Shown here: positions 8,369 to 18,452 of the stretch, piece by piece
Position numbering within the stretch: position 1 is the stretch's first letter
Layout: the number at the start of each line of letters is the position of its first letter
Assembly: GCF_947495995.1 (NCBI RefSeq)
Contig: NZ_CANMAX010000001.1
Location: 1,044,068-1,108,067, forward strand
Reading direction: 5' to 3'
Source of the DNA: an uncultured Tenacibaculum sp.
GTDB lineage: Bacteria > Bacteroidota > Bacteroidia > Flavobacteriales > Flavobacteriaceae
Length of the DNA: 64,000 nucleotides
Translations under genes and position numbers: made by a program
The notes under the pieces: generated by a model
Seen by the model: the letters and a program-made list of their open reading frames with translations, nothing else
What the model was told of the DNA's origin: nothing
The model's database searches: none

Positions 8369-8510
8369 TAAATAAGTGATATACATGAAAGTATCCTTAT
8401 AGTTTTGTTTTTTTCATTATAAGAAAATAAATGAAGGTTTTTTAAAATTTATTTGGTTGATTAAATTAATCCTTTTACGTCCCCAATCGTAAAAGGATTT
8501 TTTTTTATTT
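8369..8510 (+). ncRNA. predicted small RNA, unit 2 (about 140 nt)
   Basis: Its layout is parallel to unit 1. The terminator stem is AATCCTTTTACG / CGTAAAAGGATT (8468-8479, 8488-8499) with loop TCCCCAAT and then nine or more T's. Compared with unit 1, the stem carries changes on both arms that keep the pairing (CCC/GGG to TCC/GGA, GCA/TGT to ACG/CGT), and the CCCCAA core of the loop is unchanged. The T tract overlaps the end of the convergent gene at 8505, so the hairpin may terminate both strands. Confidence 0.6.
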
Positions 8511-8900
8511 GATAGTTATACCTCTTAGATTTAAGGTTTTTATCATTCTTAAATTACCTTCTTTTATAGTATTTGCTTCGAATGTAAAAGTCTTTTCAAA
8601 TAATTGATTTCCTTCAAAAAAAGAAACTTGAAATCTATTAGATAAACTAAAAACATCTGGATGAATCATTTCTACTTTAGCATAACTATTAGCAGGTAAA
8701 GAATCTATTCTTTTTCTAAAAACAGTAGTTGTTTTCTTTTCTGAAAAACCTTGAGAAACAATCATAATCATATCGATATTTACCTCTTTTTTATTCATAA
8801 GGTAAACATACCAGTCTTCAGTGTTGTGAGTTTTATTATGCTCTAAAACAACCGCCATTTCTATTCCTGTAACTCCAGGTATCGTAATATCTTTCTTCAT
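8505..8900 (-). CDS. conserved hypothetical protein, 131 aa
   Basis: A soluble protein with no signal peptide or membrane span and an apparent all-beta pattern (alternating hydrophobics such as IEMAVVLEHN, WYVYLMN and RFQVSFFEG). I believe similar proteins occur widely in Flavobacteriia without a known role; I cannot name the family with certainty. It lies downstream of pheS on the same strand, but the hairpin at 8920-8964 separates them, so it probably has its own promoter or depends on read-through. Its stop lies in the terminator tract of the second sRNA-like unit. Confidence 0.65.
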   Translation of the reverse strand: MKKDITIPGVTGIEMAVVLEHNKTHNTEDWYVYLMNKKEVNIDMIMIVSQGFSEKKTTTVFRKRIDSLPANSYAKVEMIHPDVFSLSNRFQVSFFEGNQLFEKTFTFEANTIKEGNLRMIKTLNLRGITIK

Positions 8901-8919
8901 TCTATATCTTTTTGAAATT

Positions 8920-8964
8920 AAAAAAAGTTGTAGCGTTCTTAAGATTAAAAAACACTACAACTTT
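8920..8964 (-). terminator. terminator downstream of pheS
   Basis: A 14-bp inverted repeat (8924-8937 and 8951-8964, AAAGTTGTAG core) reads on the minus strand as a stem with one G-U pair, ending in a run of T's (8920-8926 are A on the plus strand). The orientation fits pheS. Confidence 0.8.
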
Positions 8965-8986
8965 AAATTATAATATATATTATTTT

Positions 8987-10006
8987 TTAGATGACAGATT
9001 TAAATTGTTCTAAGAAACGAACATCATTTTCGTAAAACATTCTAATATCTGGTATTTGATATAATAACATGGCTATACGCTCAATTCCCATACCAAAAGC
9101 ATATCCAGAATATTTTGTTGGATCGATGTTACAATTCTTAAGTACATTAGGATCAACCATACCACATCCCATAATTTCTAACCAACCTGTACCTTTTGTA
9201 ATTCTATAATCAGTTTCAGTTTCTAATCCCCAGTAAATATCAACTTCAGCACTTGGCTCCGTAAAAGGGAAATAAGAAGGACGTAATCTAATCTTAGATT
9301 TTCCAAACATTTCTTTAGTAAAGTATAATAATGTTTGCTTTAAATCAGCAAAAGAAACATCAGTATCAATATATAATCCTTCTACTTGGTGGAAAATACA
9401 GTGAGCACGAGCAGAAATATCTTCATTTCTAAATACTCTACCTGGAGAAATAGTTCTAATTGGTGGCTCATTTTGCTCCATATATCGAACTTGAACAGAC
9501 GATGTATGTGTGCGTAAAAGAGTATCCGGATTCTTGTCAATAAAGAAAGTGTCTTGCATATCTCTTGCTGGATGATATTCTGGCAAGTTTAATGCAGTAA
9601 AGTTATGCCAATCATCCTCAATTTCTGGACCTTCAGATACAGTAAACCCAATTCTATTAAAAACTTCAATGATTTGATTTTTAACAATAGATATTGGATG
9701 TCTTGAACCTAATTGAATTGGTTCAGCAGGACGAGTTAAATCTCCATAAACACCTTTTTCTTCAACAGCACTTTCTAAACGTTCCTTTAAAGTGCTAATT
9801 TTTTCTTCAGCAGAATTTTTTAAAAGGTTAATTGTTTGCCCGAATTCCTTTTTTTGTTCGTTAGGAACATTTTTAAATTCTGCAAACAAATCCTTTAAAA
9901 TCCCTTTACTACCAAGGTATTTTATTCTGAAATTTTCAATTTCTTCTGCCGATGAGGCATCAAAGTTTTTAACTTCTTCGATTAAGCCTGTAATCTTTTC
10001 TAACAT
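8987..10006 (-). CDS. pheS: phenylalanyl-tRNA synthetase alpha subunit
   Basis: The class II synthetase subunit charges tRNA-Phe as part of an alpha2-beta2 enzyme. The 339-residue length is normal. The N-terminal coiled coil (residues 1-85) binds tRNA. The catalytic core begins at [14 protein letters not shown] and shows [16 protein letters not shown], motif 2 [19 protein letters not shown] and the motif 3 region [14 protein letters not shown]. pheT is not adjacent. A TAAATTTG -7 element (10026-10033, minus strand) lies 19 bases upstream of the ATG. It is transcribed divergently from gdhA. Confidence 0.97.
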   Translation of the reverse strand: MLEKITGLIEEVKNFDASSAEEIENFRIKYLGSKGILKDLFAEFKNVPNEQKKEFGQTINLLKNSAEEKISTLKERLESAVEEKGVYGDLTRPAEPIQLGSRHPISIVKNQIIEVFNRIGFTVSEGPEIEDDWHNFTALNLPEYHPARDMQDTFFIDKNPDTLLRTHTSSVQVRYMEQNEPPIRTISPGRVFRNEDISARAHCIFHQVEGLYIDTDVSFADLKQTLLYFTKEMFGKSKIRLRPSYFPFTEPSAEVDIYWGLETETDYRITKGTGWLEIMGCGMVDPNVLKNCNIDPTKYSGYAFGMGIERIAMLLYQIPDIRMFYENDVRFLEQFKSVI

Positions 10007-10135
10007 AATCCGTCAAATTAGGTGGCAAATTTAAGATTTTTTACTGAATTAGGCTGGTAAATTATACGAACGACTATAACGTTTTCGTATCAGCAAAAAA
10101 AGGTCTTTTTTAGACCGTCAAATTAGTTAATTAAT

Positions 10136-10143
10136 TATATTTG
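10136..10143 (+). promoter_or_regulatory. -7 element TATATTTG upstream of gdhA
   Basis: An exact TAnnTTTG match 43 bases before the gdhA ATG. No clear TTG lies at -33. A short inverted repeat GGTCT / AGACC (10102-10116) lies just upstream and could be a regulator site or chance. Confidence 0.45.
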
Positions 10144-10183
10144 TACATTATTTTTATAAAAAAAACATTTTTAGAATAGTTAA

Positions 10184-11530
<1,347 letters not shown>

Positions 11531-11553
11531 TAGTATTTTTAAATAAAATCGTT

Positions 11554-11583
11554 AAAAGCCCACCTTTGTTAAGGTGGGCTTTT
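11554..11583 (+). terminator. intrinsic terminator of gdhA
   Basis: A 13-bp stem (AAAAGCCCACCTT / AAGGTGGGCTTTT) with loop TGTT starts 24 bases after the stop codon. Confidence 0.92.
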
Positions 11584-11616
11584 GTATTTTGTGATTATTC
11601 AGAAAAAAGTTAACTC

Positions 11617-12459
11617 ATGGAGATTTCTAAAAATAGTATCATACCTAATAAAACGTCAAAACCAATCCTTCTAGATGTTTTTTATGAAAGCAATACTAAA
11701 AAGAAGGATGTTATAATATTCTGTCACGGTTACAAAGGATTTAAAGATTGGGGAGCTTGGGATTTAATGGCGCAAGCCTTTGCTAAAGCAGGTTTCTTTT
11801 TTGTGAAATTCAATTTTTCTCACAATGGAACTACTCCAGATAATCCTTTAGAGTTTGACGATTTAGAAGCTTTTGGAAACAACAATTATTCTAAAGAACT
11901 AGAAGATTTAGATACTGTAATTTCTTGGTGTTTAAAAGAAGAGCAGTTTAAAGAAGAAATTAATACAGAATCAGTGGCACTTCTAGGTCATAGTAGAGCT
12001 GGAGGTATAGTTTGTATAAAAGCTGAAGAAGACAAAAGAATTCATAAAGTAATTACACTTGCAGCGGTATCAGATTTTAAGAGAAGAACTGCTACTGTTG
12101 GTGATTTAGAAACATGGAAAAATGAAGGTGTTAAATATATTTTAAATGGAAGAACAGGACAACAAATGCCACATTTTTATCAGTTTTATGAAGATTTTGT
12201 AGCTAATGAAAATCGCTTAACTATTAAAAGAGCTGTTAAAAACTTAAACATTCCTTTTTGTATCATTCATGGTGATGGAGATACTTCCATTTTAGTAAGT
12301 GAAGCCAATAGTTTACATGAATGGAATTCTAAAAGCGAACTTCATATTATTGAAAATGCAGATCATGTTTTTGGAGCGAAACATCCGTGGGAAAAAGATG
12401 AATTACCACAAGATTTACATAAGGCAGTGGAACTTTGTATAACATTTTTAGGGAACTAG
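11617..12459 (+). CDS. alpha/beta hydrolase
   Basis: A soluble 280-residue alpha/beta-hydrolase with an oxyanion-type HGYKG motif (FCHGYKGFKDWGAWD), nucleophile Ser in LLGHSRAGG, a late acid in HGDGDTSI and catalytic His in NADHVFGAKHPW. The sequence resembles the prolyl-oligopeptidase/esterase-like group often called alpha/beta fold hydrolase in Flavobacteriia. Its substrate cannot be told. It has no signal peptide. It stands alone between the gdhA terminator and the PSP1 gene. Confidence 0.85.
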   Translation: MEISKNSIIPNKTSKPILLDVFYESNTKKKDVIIFCHGYKGFKDWGAWDLMAQAFAKAGFFFVKFNFSHNGTTPDNPLEFDDLEAFGNNNYSKELEDLDTVISWCLKEEQFKEEINTESVALLGHSRAGGIVCIKAEEDKRIHKVITLAAVSDFKRRTATVGDLETWKNEGVKYILNGRTGQQMPHFYQFYEDFVANENRLTIKRAVKNLNIPFCIIHGDGDTSILVSEANSLHEWNSKSELHIIENADHVFGAKHPWEKDELPQDLHKAVELCITFLGN

Positions 12460-12631
12460 TCGTTCCAATGAGTGAAGTGATTTTAACATTCCATTAGAAT
12501 GACTATATTTACGAATTGATAGAAAAGAAATTGAATTTTTCTTATCTGGCTAAAAATCAAATAAATATAATTAATTTCTTGATACTGAAATACCATCAGA
12601 TTTAAGGAATTATTACATAAATACATAAATT

Positions 12632-14188
12632 ATGGGTTGTAGCAGTTGCTCAACCAACAAAAGCGGCGTTCCAAAAGGATGTAAAAGCAATGGAAATTGT
12701 GGTACAGATACATGTGGAAGTGGAAATAAATTAGCTGTTTTTGATTGGTTATCGAATATGACTTTACCAACAGGTGAAGCTCCATTTAATATATACGAAG
12801 TACGTTTTAAAAACGGAAGAAAGCATTTTTATAAAGGTAGTCAAAAGTTGAGGTTTTCAATGGGTGATGTTGTTGCTGTAGAAGGAACACCAGGCCACGA
12901 TATTGGAATAGTTTCTTTGGCTGGAGAACTCGTAAAAGTGCAAATGAAAAAACGTAAAGTTGCTCAAGATAGCGAAGACGTTAAAAAGATTTATCGTAAA
13001 GCCACGCAAAAAGATATTGATGTTTGGCAACATGCTCGTGGTAGAGAGCAAGAAACACAAAGAAAAGGTCGAGAAATAATTAGTAAACTTGGTTTAAAAA
13101 TGAAGCTTTCTGATGTTGAATTTCAGGGAGATGGAAACAAAGCTACTTTTTATTACACTGCAGACGACCGAGTAGATTTCCGACAATTAATTCGCGATTT
13201 AGCTGGTGCATTTTCTATTCGAGTAGAAATGAAACAAGTTGGAATGCGACAAGAAGCAGCAAGACTTGGTGGTGTTGGTTCTTGTGGTAGAGAATTATGT
13301 TGTTCTACTTGGTTAACAGACTTCAGAAAAGTTAATACTGCAGCAGCTCGTTATCAGCAATTATCTTTAAATCCTTTAAAGTTAGCTGGTCAGTGCGGAA
13401 AGTTAAAATGTTGTTTAAACTTCGAATTAGATTCGTATTTAGATGCGTTAGAATCTTTTCCGAAACAAGACGTTATTTTAAAAACAGAGAAAGGAGATGC
13501 TGTTTTTATTAAAATGGATATTTTCAAGCAGTTGCTTTGGTATACTTATAAAGAGGAAAAATCTAAATGGTTTAAGATTTCTCTAGATCAAGTCAATGAA
13601 ATCATTGAGTTAAATGCTACTAATGAATTAGCTTCACCATTAGAAGATTATGAATCGGAAATTGAGGAAGAAGTAGAAGTTAGTTTCGAAAATGTTGTAG
13701 GTCAAGATAGTTTAACTCGTTTCGATACGCCTAAGAAACCTAGACGTAACAAACGAAGAAGAAGAAACCAGAATCAGAAATCGAATTCAAATTCGAATAA
13801 ATCACCGAATAACAATAATAATTCGAAAAAGCAGCCTGCTAAACCAAGAAATGCTAAGCAGCCGCAACAACAATCGAATCAAGCTAAGAATTCTAATCAG
13901 AAAAATCAGAATAGGAAACGAAATCCTAATAGAAAAACTGATAATCTGAATTCACCTTCTAATAATAAGCAGAATTCGAACAAGCAGCAAAACAATAAGC
14001 AACAAAACAACAAACAGCAGAATAATAAGCAGGGTGGTAATAAGCAAAATAATACCAACAAGCAAAATAATACCAACAAGCAAAATACTAATAATAAGCA
14101 AAGCAATACTAAACCGAATAATAACCAGAGAAGGAATAAAAGGAGAAACAACAACGGGAATAAAAATGCAAAAACAGATAAACAGTAA
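12632..14188 (+). CDS. PSP1-domain protein (RicT/YaaT-like) with Asn/Gln/Lys-rich tail
   Basis: The N-terminus is cysteine-rich (MGCSSCS, then Cys17, 23 and 28). It is followed by a PSP1 domain with the characteristic cysteines Cys218, Cys223-224 (SCGRELCC) and Cys255, Cys260-261 (QCGKLKCC). In Bacillus the homolog RicT/YaaT works in a complex that affects RNA processing and carries an Fe-S cluster through equivalent cysteines. From about residue 360 to 518 the protein is almost only N, Q, K, S and R, including repeated NKQQN units. This tail is far longer than in typical PSP1 proteins and resembles a disordered RNA-binding or prion-like segment. It overlaps gldH by 23 bases; synteny with gldH and PBP1A is usual in Flavobacteriia. 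Confidence 0.88.
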   Translation: MGCSSCSTNKSGVPKGCKSNGNCGTDTCGSGNKLAVFDWLSNMTLPTGEAPFNIYEVRFKNGRKHFYKGSQKLRFSMGDVVAVEGTPGHDIGIVSLAGELVKVQMKKRKVAQDSEDVKKIYRKATQKDIDVWQHARGREQETQRKGREIISKLGLKMKLSDVEFQGDGNKATFYYTADDRVDFRQLIRDLAGAFSIRVEMKQVGMRQEAARLGGVGSCGRELCCSTWLTDFRKVNTAAARYQQLSLNPLKLAGQCGKLKCCLNFELDSYLDALESFPKQDVILKTEKGDAVFIKMDIFKQLLWYTYKEEKSKWFKISLDQVNEIIELNATNELASPLEDYESEIEEEVEVSFENVVGQDSLTRFDTPKKPRRNKRRRRNQNQKSNSNSNKSPNNNNNSKKQPAKPRNAKQPQQQSNQAKNSNQKNQNRKRNPNRKTDNLNSPSNNKQNSNKQQNNKQQNNKQQNNKQGGNKQNNTNKQNNTNKQNTNNKQSNTKPNNNQRRNKRRNNNGNKNAKTDKQ

Positions 14189-14666
14189 AAAACTAGTAGT
14201 TAGATTACTAGCTGTATTGGTTTTGGTTTCATGTGATTCCAAAGGAGTTTTTGATAATTATACTGCTTTAGATAATGGTTTATGGGAAATTAATACTCCT
14301 GTAACATTTCAATTTTCAGTAAAAGATACCTTAGCAAATAAAAACTTGTTTATAAATATTAGAAATAATAGTCGTTACGAGTTTAGTAACTTATTCTTAA
14401 TAACGAAATTAAAATTCCCTGATGGTAATAGTCTTATTGATACTTTAGAGTATGATATGACCAATAGAAAAGGAGAGTTTTTAGGAACAGGTTTTACAGA
14501 AACAAAAGAAAATAAACTGTTTTATAAAGAACATATTTTATTTCCTACAAGCGGAGAATATACTTTAGAAGTTTATCAAGCCATGCGTAAAAACGGAGAA
14601 GTAGATGGTGTAAATGAACTTGAAGGTATTACTGATGTAGGGTTCAGAATTGAAAAGATTGAATAA
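14166..14666 (+). CDS. gldH: gliding motility lipoprotein GldH
   Basis: The true start is the ATG at 14166 (MQKQIN), because 44 in-frame codons upstream are just the shifted reading of the repetitive PSP1 tail. A signal peptide with lipobox VSC (Cys near residue 19) precedes a beta-rich body with NNSRYEFSNLFL and DTLEYDMTNRKGEFLGTG blocks typical of GldH. GldH is needed for gliding in Flavobacterium johnsoniae. It overlaps the PSP1 gene by 23 bases and the PBP1A gene follows by 3 bases, so all three are one operon. Confidence 0.92.
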   Translation: MQKQINSKKLVVRLLAVLVLVSCDSKGVFDNYTALDNGLWEINTPVTFQFSVKDTLANKNLFINIRNNSRYEFSNLFLITKLKFPDGNSLIDTLEYDMTNRKGEFLGTGFTETKENKLFYKEHILFPTSGEYTLEVYQAMRKNGEVDGVNELEGITDVGFRIEKIE

Positions 14667-14669
14667 ATT

Positions 14670-16961
14670 ATGAGTGAAAAGAAGACTGTAAATTTTAGAA
14701 CATTTGTTAAATGGTTCTGGGGATTAATATTAGGTGGTGTTTTATCCATATGTCTAATATTTTTATTAGCATCAGGGGGAGCTTTAGGTAAGTTACCTAC
14801 GTTTGAAGAGTTAGAAAACCCTAAAAACGATTTAGCAACAGAAGTAATTTCTTCTGATGGAAAAACTATTGGAAAGTATTATTTAAAGGCAAATAGAACT
14901 CCAATACAGTTCAAAGATTTACCAGATAATCTAGTAAAAGCTTTAGTCGCTACCGAAGATGAGCGCTTTTATGAGCATTCAGGTATCGATTTTAGAGGCT
15001 TGGCAAGAGCAGTTGCTAAGTTTGGAAAAGGCGGAGGTGCAAGTACTATTACACAACAGTTAGCTAAAAATTTATTTACGAAAAGGGCTTCTTCGAACAA
15101 AATAAAGAGGATAATTCAGAAGGTAAAAGAATGGGTGATTGCAGTTCGTCTAGAACGACAGTACACAAAAAAAGAAATCATTACGATGTATTTAAATACT
15201 CAAGATTTTATTTTCAATGCTGTAGGTATTCGTTCTGCTGCGCGTATTTATTTTGGTAAAGAGCCTAAGGATTTAGATTTACAAGAGTCAGCAATTATAG
15301 TTGCTATGTTGAAAAATCCTCGACAATTCAATCCAAATAGAAAAATTTCAAAGAAAAAATCTTTAAATCGAAGAAATGTTGTGTTCGCTCAAATGCTAAA
15401 GAACGGATTTATAACGCAACAAGAGAAAGATTCTTTACAAAAGCTACCTTTAAAAATTAAATATACCCCAGAAAGTCATAGTGACGGTCTGGCTACTTAT
15501 TTTAGAGAGTATTTAAAACAGTTCGTGAAAAATTGGGCTAAAAATAACCCTAAAGCAAATGGTGAATTATACGATATTTATAAAGACGGACTTAAAATTT
15601 ATGTAACTATAGATTCTCGTATGCAAAAGTATGCTCAAGAAGCAATGCAAGAGCATATGGCGAATCTTCAGAAATACTTTTTCGAAGAACATAAGAAGAA
15701 TAAAAATGCTCCATTTTATGATATAGATCGAAATGATATCGGAAAAATTATCAATAGAGCAAAGAAAAATTCTGATCGTTATAAGCGAATGAAAGCAGCT
15801 GGAAAATCAGATAAAGAAATAGAAAAAGTGTTTAATACGAAGACAGAAATGACTGTTTTCTCTTGGAAAGGAGATAAAGATACACTAATGTCTCCTTACG
15901 ATTCTATACGTTATTATAAGCACTTTTTACGTTCTGGTTTAGTGTCTATAGAACCACAAACAGGTCATATTAAAGCTTGGGTTGGTGGTATTAATAATAA
16001 ACATTTTAAGTACGATGCCGTAAAACAACAAAAACGTCAAGTAGGTTCTACTTTTAAACCATTTGTTTACGCTACTGCAATTAATCAGTTGAAAAGATCT
16101 CCTTGTGATAAATTACCAAATACACCATATACAATTCCAAAGGAAAAATATGGAATGGATGACGATTGGACTCCTAAAAACGCTGGTAATAAGTATGGAG
16201 GTGAACTTACTTTACAAAGAGCATTAGCAAATTCTGTAAACGTAATTACAGCTAGATTAATTGATGAAGTAACTCCAGTAAATGTGGCTAGATTAGCAAA
16301 ATCTGCAGGAATTTCAACAGAATTCCAAGCAAATCCATCAATAGCATTAGGAGCGATCGATTTAACCTTATTAGAAATGACAAGTGCGTATTCAACTTTT
16401 GCAAATAAGGGAATGCGAGTTACACCAATGTTTATCACACAAATCGAAGATAAAAACGGAACAGTTTTAGAAACATTTGTACCTAAAACAAAAGAAGTTT
16501 TAAGTGAAGAATCTTCTTATGTAGCATTAAATTTAATGGAAGGTGTAACTAAATTTGGATCAGGAGCGAGATTAAGAAGTAAACATATCAGACCAAAGTT
16601 TATTACAGGTTATCCATACAAATTTGAGAATGCTATAGCTGGAAAAACTGGAACAACACAAAATCAATCTGATGGTTGGTTTATGGGAACAGTTCCAAAT
16701 TTAACTACAGGTGTATGGACAGGAGGTGAAGATAGATCTATTCACTTTATTGGTTTAGATAAAGGAGGAGGAGCATCAATGTCGTTACCAACTTGGGCTA
16801 TTTTCATGAGAAAATGTTATGCAGATAAATCGCTTAATGTTAGTAAAGCTGATTTTGATGAACCTGAAGATTTATCAATTAATGTAGATTGTAGAAAGCA
16901 CGAAGAGAAAAAAGGAGAAAAGAAAGATGAAGAAAAAGTGCAAAATGCCGATGATTTTTAA
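14670..16961 (+). CDS. bifunctional penicillin-binding protein 1A
   Basis: A class A PBP of 763 residues that makes and cross-links peptidoglycan at the outer face of the inner membrane. One membrane anchor (about residues 13-35) is followed by the GT51 glycosyltransferase domain with EDERFYEH (catalytic Glu96) and GASTITQQLAKN. The transpeptidase domain follows, with STFK (GSTFKPF), SVN (ANSVN) and KTG (AGKTGTTQ). The C-terminus is a charged Lys/Glu tail. It is the last gene of the PSP1-gldH operon; the CoA-transferase pair starts 37 bases later and may be read through. Confidence 0.95.
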   Translation: MSEKKTVNFRTFVKWFWGLILGGVLSICLIFLLASGGALGKLPTFEELENPKNDLATEVISSDGKTIGKYYLKANRTPIQFKDLPDNLVKALVATEDERFYEHSGIDFRGLARAVAKFGKGGGASTITQQLAKNLFTKRASSNKIKRIIQKVKEWVIAVRLERQYTKKEIITMYLNTQDFIFNAVGIRSAARIYFGKEPKDLDLQESAIIVAMLKNPRQFNPNRKISKKKSLNRRNVVFAQMLKNGFITQQEKDSLQKLPLKIKYTPESHSDGLATYFREYLKQFVKNWAKNNPKANGELYDIYKDGLKIYVTIDSRMQKYAQEAMQEHMANLQKYFFEEHKKNKNAPFYDIDRNDIGKIINRAKKNSDRYKRMKAAGKSDKEIEKVFNTKTEMTVFSWKGDKDTLMSPYDSIRYYKHFLRSGLVSIEPQTGHIKAWVGGINNKHFKYDAVKQQKRQVGSTFKPFVYATAINQLKRSPCDKLPNTPYTIPKEKYGMDDDWTPKNAGNKYGGELTLQRALANSVNVITARLIDEVTPVNVARLAKSAGISTEFQANPSIALGAIDLTLLEMTSAYSTFANKGMRVTPMFITQIEDKNGTVLETFVPKTKEVLSEESSYVALNLMEGVTKFGSGARLRSKHIRPKFITGYPYKFENAIAGKTGTTQNQSDGWFMGTVPNLTTGVWTGGEDRSIHFIGLDKGGGASMSLPTWAIFMRKCYADKSLNVSKADFDEPEDLSINVDCRKHEEKKGEKKDEEKVQNADDF

Positions 16962-16998
16962 AAGGTAAAAACAAACAGAACAAACAACTGAATTATAA

Positions 16999-17700
16999 AT
17001 GATAAATAAAAAAGTAAATACCGTTAAAGAAGCTTTACAAGGAGTTTCTGATGGAATGACAATGATGTTGGGTGGTTTTGGTTTATGTGGTATTCCAGAG
17101 AATGCAATAGCAGAACTAGTTCAATTAGGTCTTACCGATTTAACATGTATTTCTAACAACGCAGGAGTTGATGATTTTGGATTAGGATTATTACTTCAAA
17201 ATCACCAAATCAAGAAAATGATATCTTCTTATGTAGGTGAAAATGATGAGTTTGAAAGACAAATGCTTTCAGGTGAATTAGAAGTTGAATTAACACCACA
17301 AGGAACATTAGCAGAAAAATGTAGAGCAGCTCAAGCTGGTTTTCCTGCATTTTATACACCAGCAGGTTACGGAACAGAAGTAGCTGAAGGTAAAGAAACA
17401 AGAGAGTTTAATGGGAAAATGTATGTTTTAGAAGAAGCCTTTAAAGCAGATTTTTCTTTTGTAAAAGCGTGGAAAGGCGACGAGGCAGGAAACTTAATTT
17501 TTAAAGGAACTGCACGTAATTTTAATCCATGTATGTGTGGTGCAGCTACAATTACAGTTGCAGAAGTAGAAGAACTAGTTCCAGCAGGAACATTGGATCC
17601 AAATCAGATTCATATTCCAGGGATTTTTGTACAACGTATTTTTCAAGGAGAAAAATATGAGAAGAGAATTGAACAACGAACTGTAAGACAAAAGAACTAG
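16999..17700 (+). CDS. scoA: 3-oxoacid CoA-transferase subunit A
   Basis: Subunit A (233 residues) of a succinyl-CoA:3-oxoacid CoA-transferase, which moves CoA between succinate and acetoacetate-type acids. Family I motifs are visible: [13 protein letters not shown] near residue 26, [12 protein letters not shown], and [20 protein letters not shown]. The B subunit starts 2 bases after the stop, giving the expected A-B pair. It would let the cell use or make acetoacetate in fatty-acid and ketogenic amino-acid breakdown. Confidence 0.93.
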   Translation: MINKKVNTVKEALQGVSDGMTMMLGGFGLCGIPENAIAELVQLGLTDLTCISNNAGVDDFGLGLLLQNHQIKKMISSYVGENDEFERQMLSGELEVELTPQGTLAEKCRAAQAGFPAFYTPAGYGTEVAEGKETREFNGKMYVLEEAFKADFSFVKAWKGDEAGNLIFKGTARNFNPCMCGAATITVAEVEELVPAGTLDPNQIHIPGIFVQRIFQGEKYEKRIEQRTVRQKN

Positions 17701-17702
17701 TT

Positions 17703-18359
17703 ATGGCTTTAGATAAAAACGGAATAGCAAAGCGAATTGCAAAAGAAGTAAAAGATGGATACTATGTGAACTTAGGAATAGGAATTCCAACATTAGTAGC
17801 CAATTTTGTACGTGAAGATATAGAAGTTGAGTTTCAAAGCGAAAACGGTGTTTTAGGAATGGGACCTTTTCCTTTTGAAGGAGAAGAAGATGCTGATATT
17901 ATTAATGCCGGAAAACAAACAATAACTACGTTACCAGGGGCAAGTTTCTTTGATTCGGCAACTAGTTTTTCTATGATTAGAGGAAAACATGTCGATTTAA
18001 CTATTTTAGGAGCTATGGAAGTAGCCGAAAATGGTGATATTGCCAATTGGAAAATTCCAGGTAAAATGGTTAAAGGAATGGGTGGAGCAATGGATTTAGT
18101 TGCATCTGCTGAAAATATTATCGTAGCCATGATGCACACCAATAAAAGAGGTGAATCTAAGCTATTGAAAAAATGTTCTTTACCATTAACAGGTGTTGGT
18201 TGTGTAACTAAAATCGTAACTAATTTAGCCGTGTTAGAAGTTAAAGACGACACATTCCATTTAGTAGAAAGAGCTCCAGGTGTAAGCATTGAAGAAATTC
18301 AAGCAGCAACCGAAGGAACTTTAATCGTAAATGGAGATATTCCTGAAATGGAAATCTAA
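17703..18359 (+). CDS. scoB: 3-oxoacid CoA-transferase subunit B
   Basis: Subunit B (218 residues) carries the catalytic glutamate in QSENGVLGMGPFPF, which forms the glutamyl-CoA thioester, and the LPGASFFDSATSFSMIRGKH block. It pairs with the A subunit two bases upstream and is closed by the terminator at 18387-18420. Confidence 0.93.
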   Translation: MALDKNGIAKRIAKEVKDGYYVNLGIGIPTLVANFVREDIEVEFQSENGVLGMGPFPFEGEEDADIINAGKQTITTLPGASFFDSATSFSMIRGKHVDLTILGAMEVAENGDIANWKIPGKMVKGMGGAMDLVASAENIIVAMMHTNKRGESKLLKKCSLPLTGVGCVTKIVTNLAVLEVKDDTFHLVERAPGVSIEEIQAATEGTLIVNGDIPEMEI

Positions 18360-18386
18360 AAAATTATCATATCACAGATATTCAAT

Positions 18387-18420
18387 AAAGCAATCTTTAC
18401 GCTAAGATTGCTTTATTTTT
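18387..18420 (+). terminator. intrinsic terminator after scoB
   Basis: An 11-bp stem AAAGCAATCTT / AAGATTGCTTT (18387-18397, 18404-18414) is followed by ATTTTT. Confidence 0.88.
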
Positions 18421-18452
18421 AAAATAGAATTTAAAGCTTAATAAAAGATCAA

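Larger units (their letters stand above)
7986..8510 (+). repeat. tandem duplication of an sRNA-like transcription unit
   Basis: Two units of about 240 bases are offset by 288-289 bases. Matched landmarks are ATTCGTCGA at 7986 and 8274, GTCGAA at 8032 and 8321, TA(C/T)CTTTGAAGTGT at 8067 and 8356, GTTTTGTTTTTT-CAT at 8127 and 8402, and a C-rich-loop terminator at 8180 and 8468. The spacing from GTCGAA to TTTG is 39 bases in both. I see no open reading frame that both copies share. The stretch fills the gap between the cupin gene and the convergent 8505 gene. Confidence 0.75.

Noticed and set aside
14034..14165. Long N-terminal extension of GldH
   Set aside because: It is the shifted frame of the PSP1 repeat. 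The signal peptide begins at the ATG at 14166.
13906..14242. Leucine-rich open frames on the minus strand opposite the PSP1 tail
   Set aside because: They arise from the Asn/Gln/Lys codon repeat on the plus strand, which reads as Leu/Val on the other strand. No promoter or family supports them.
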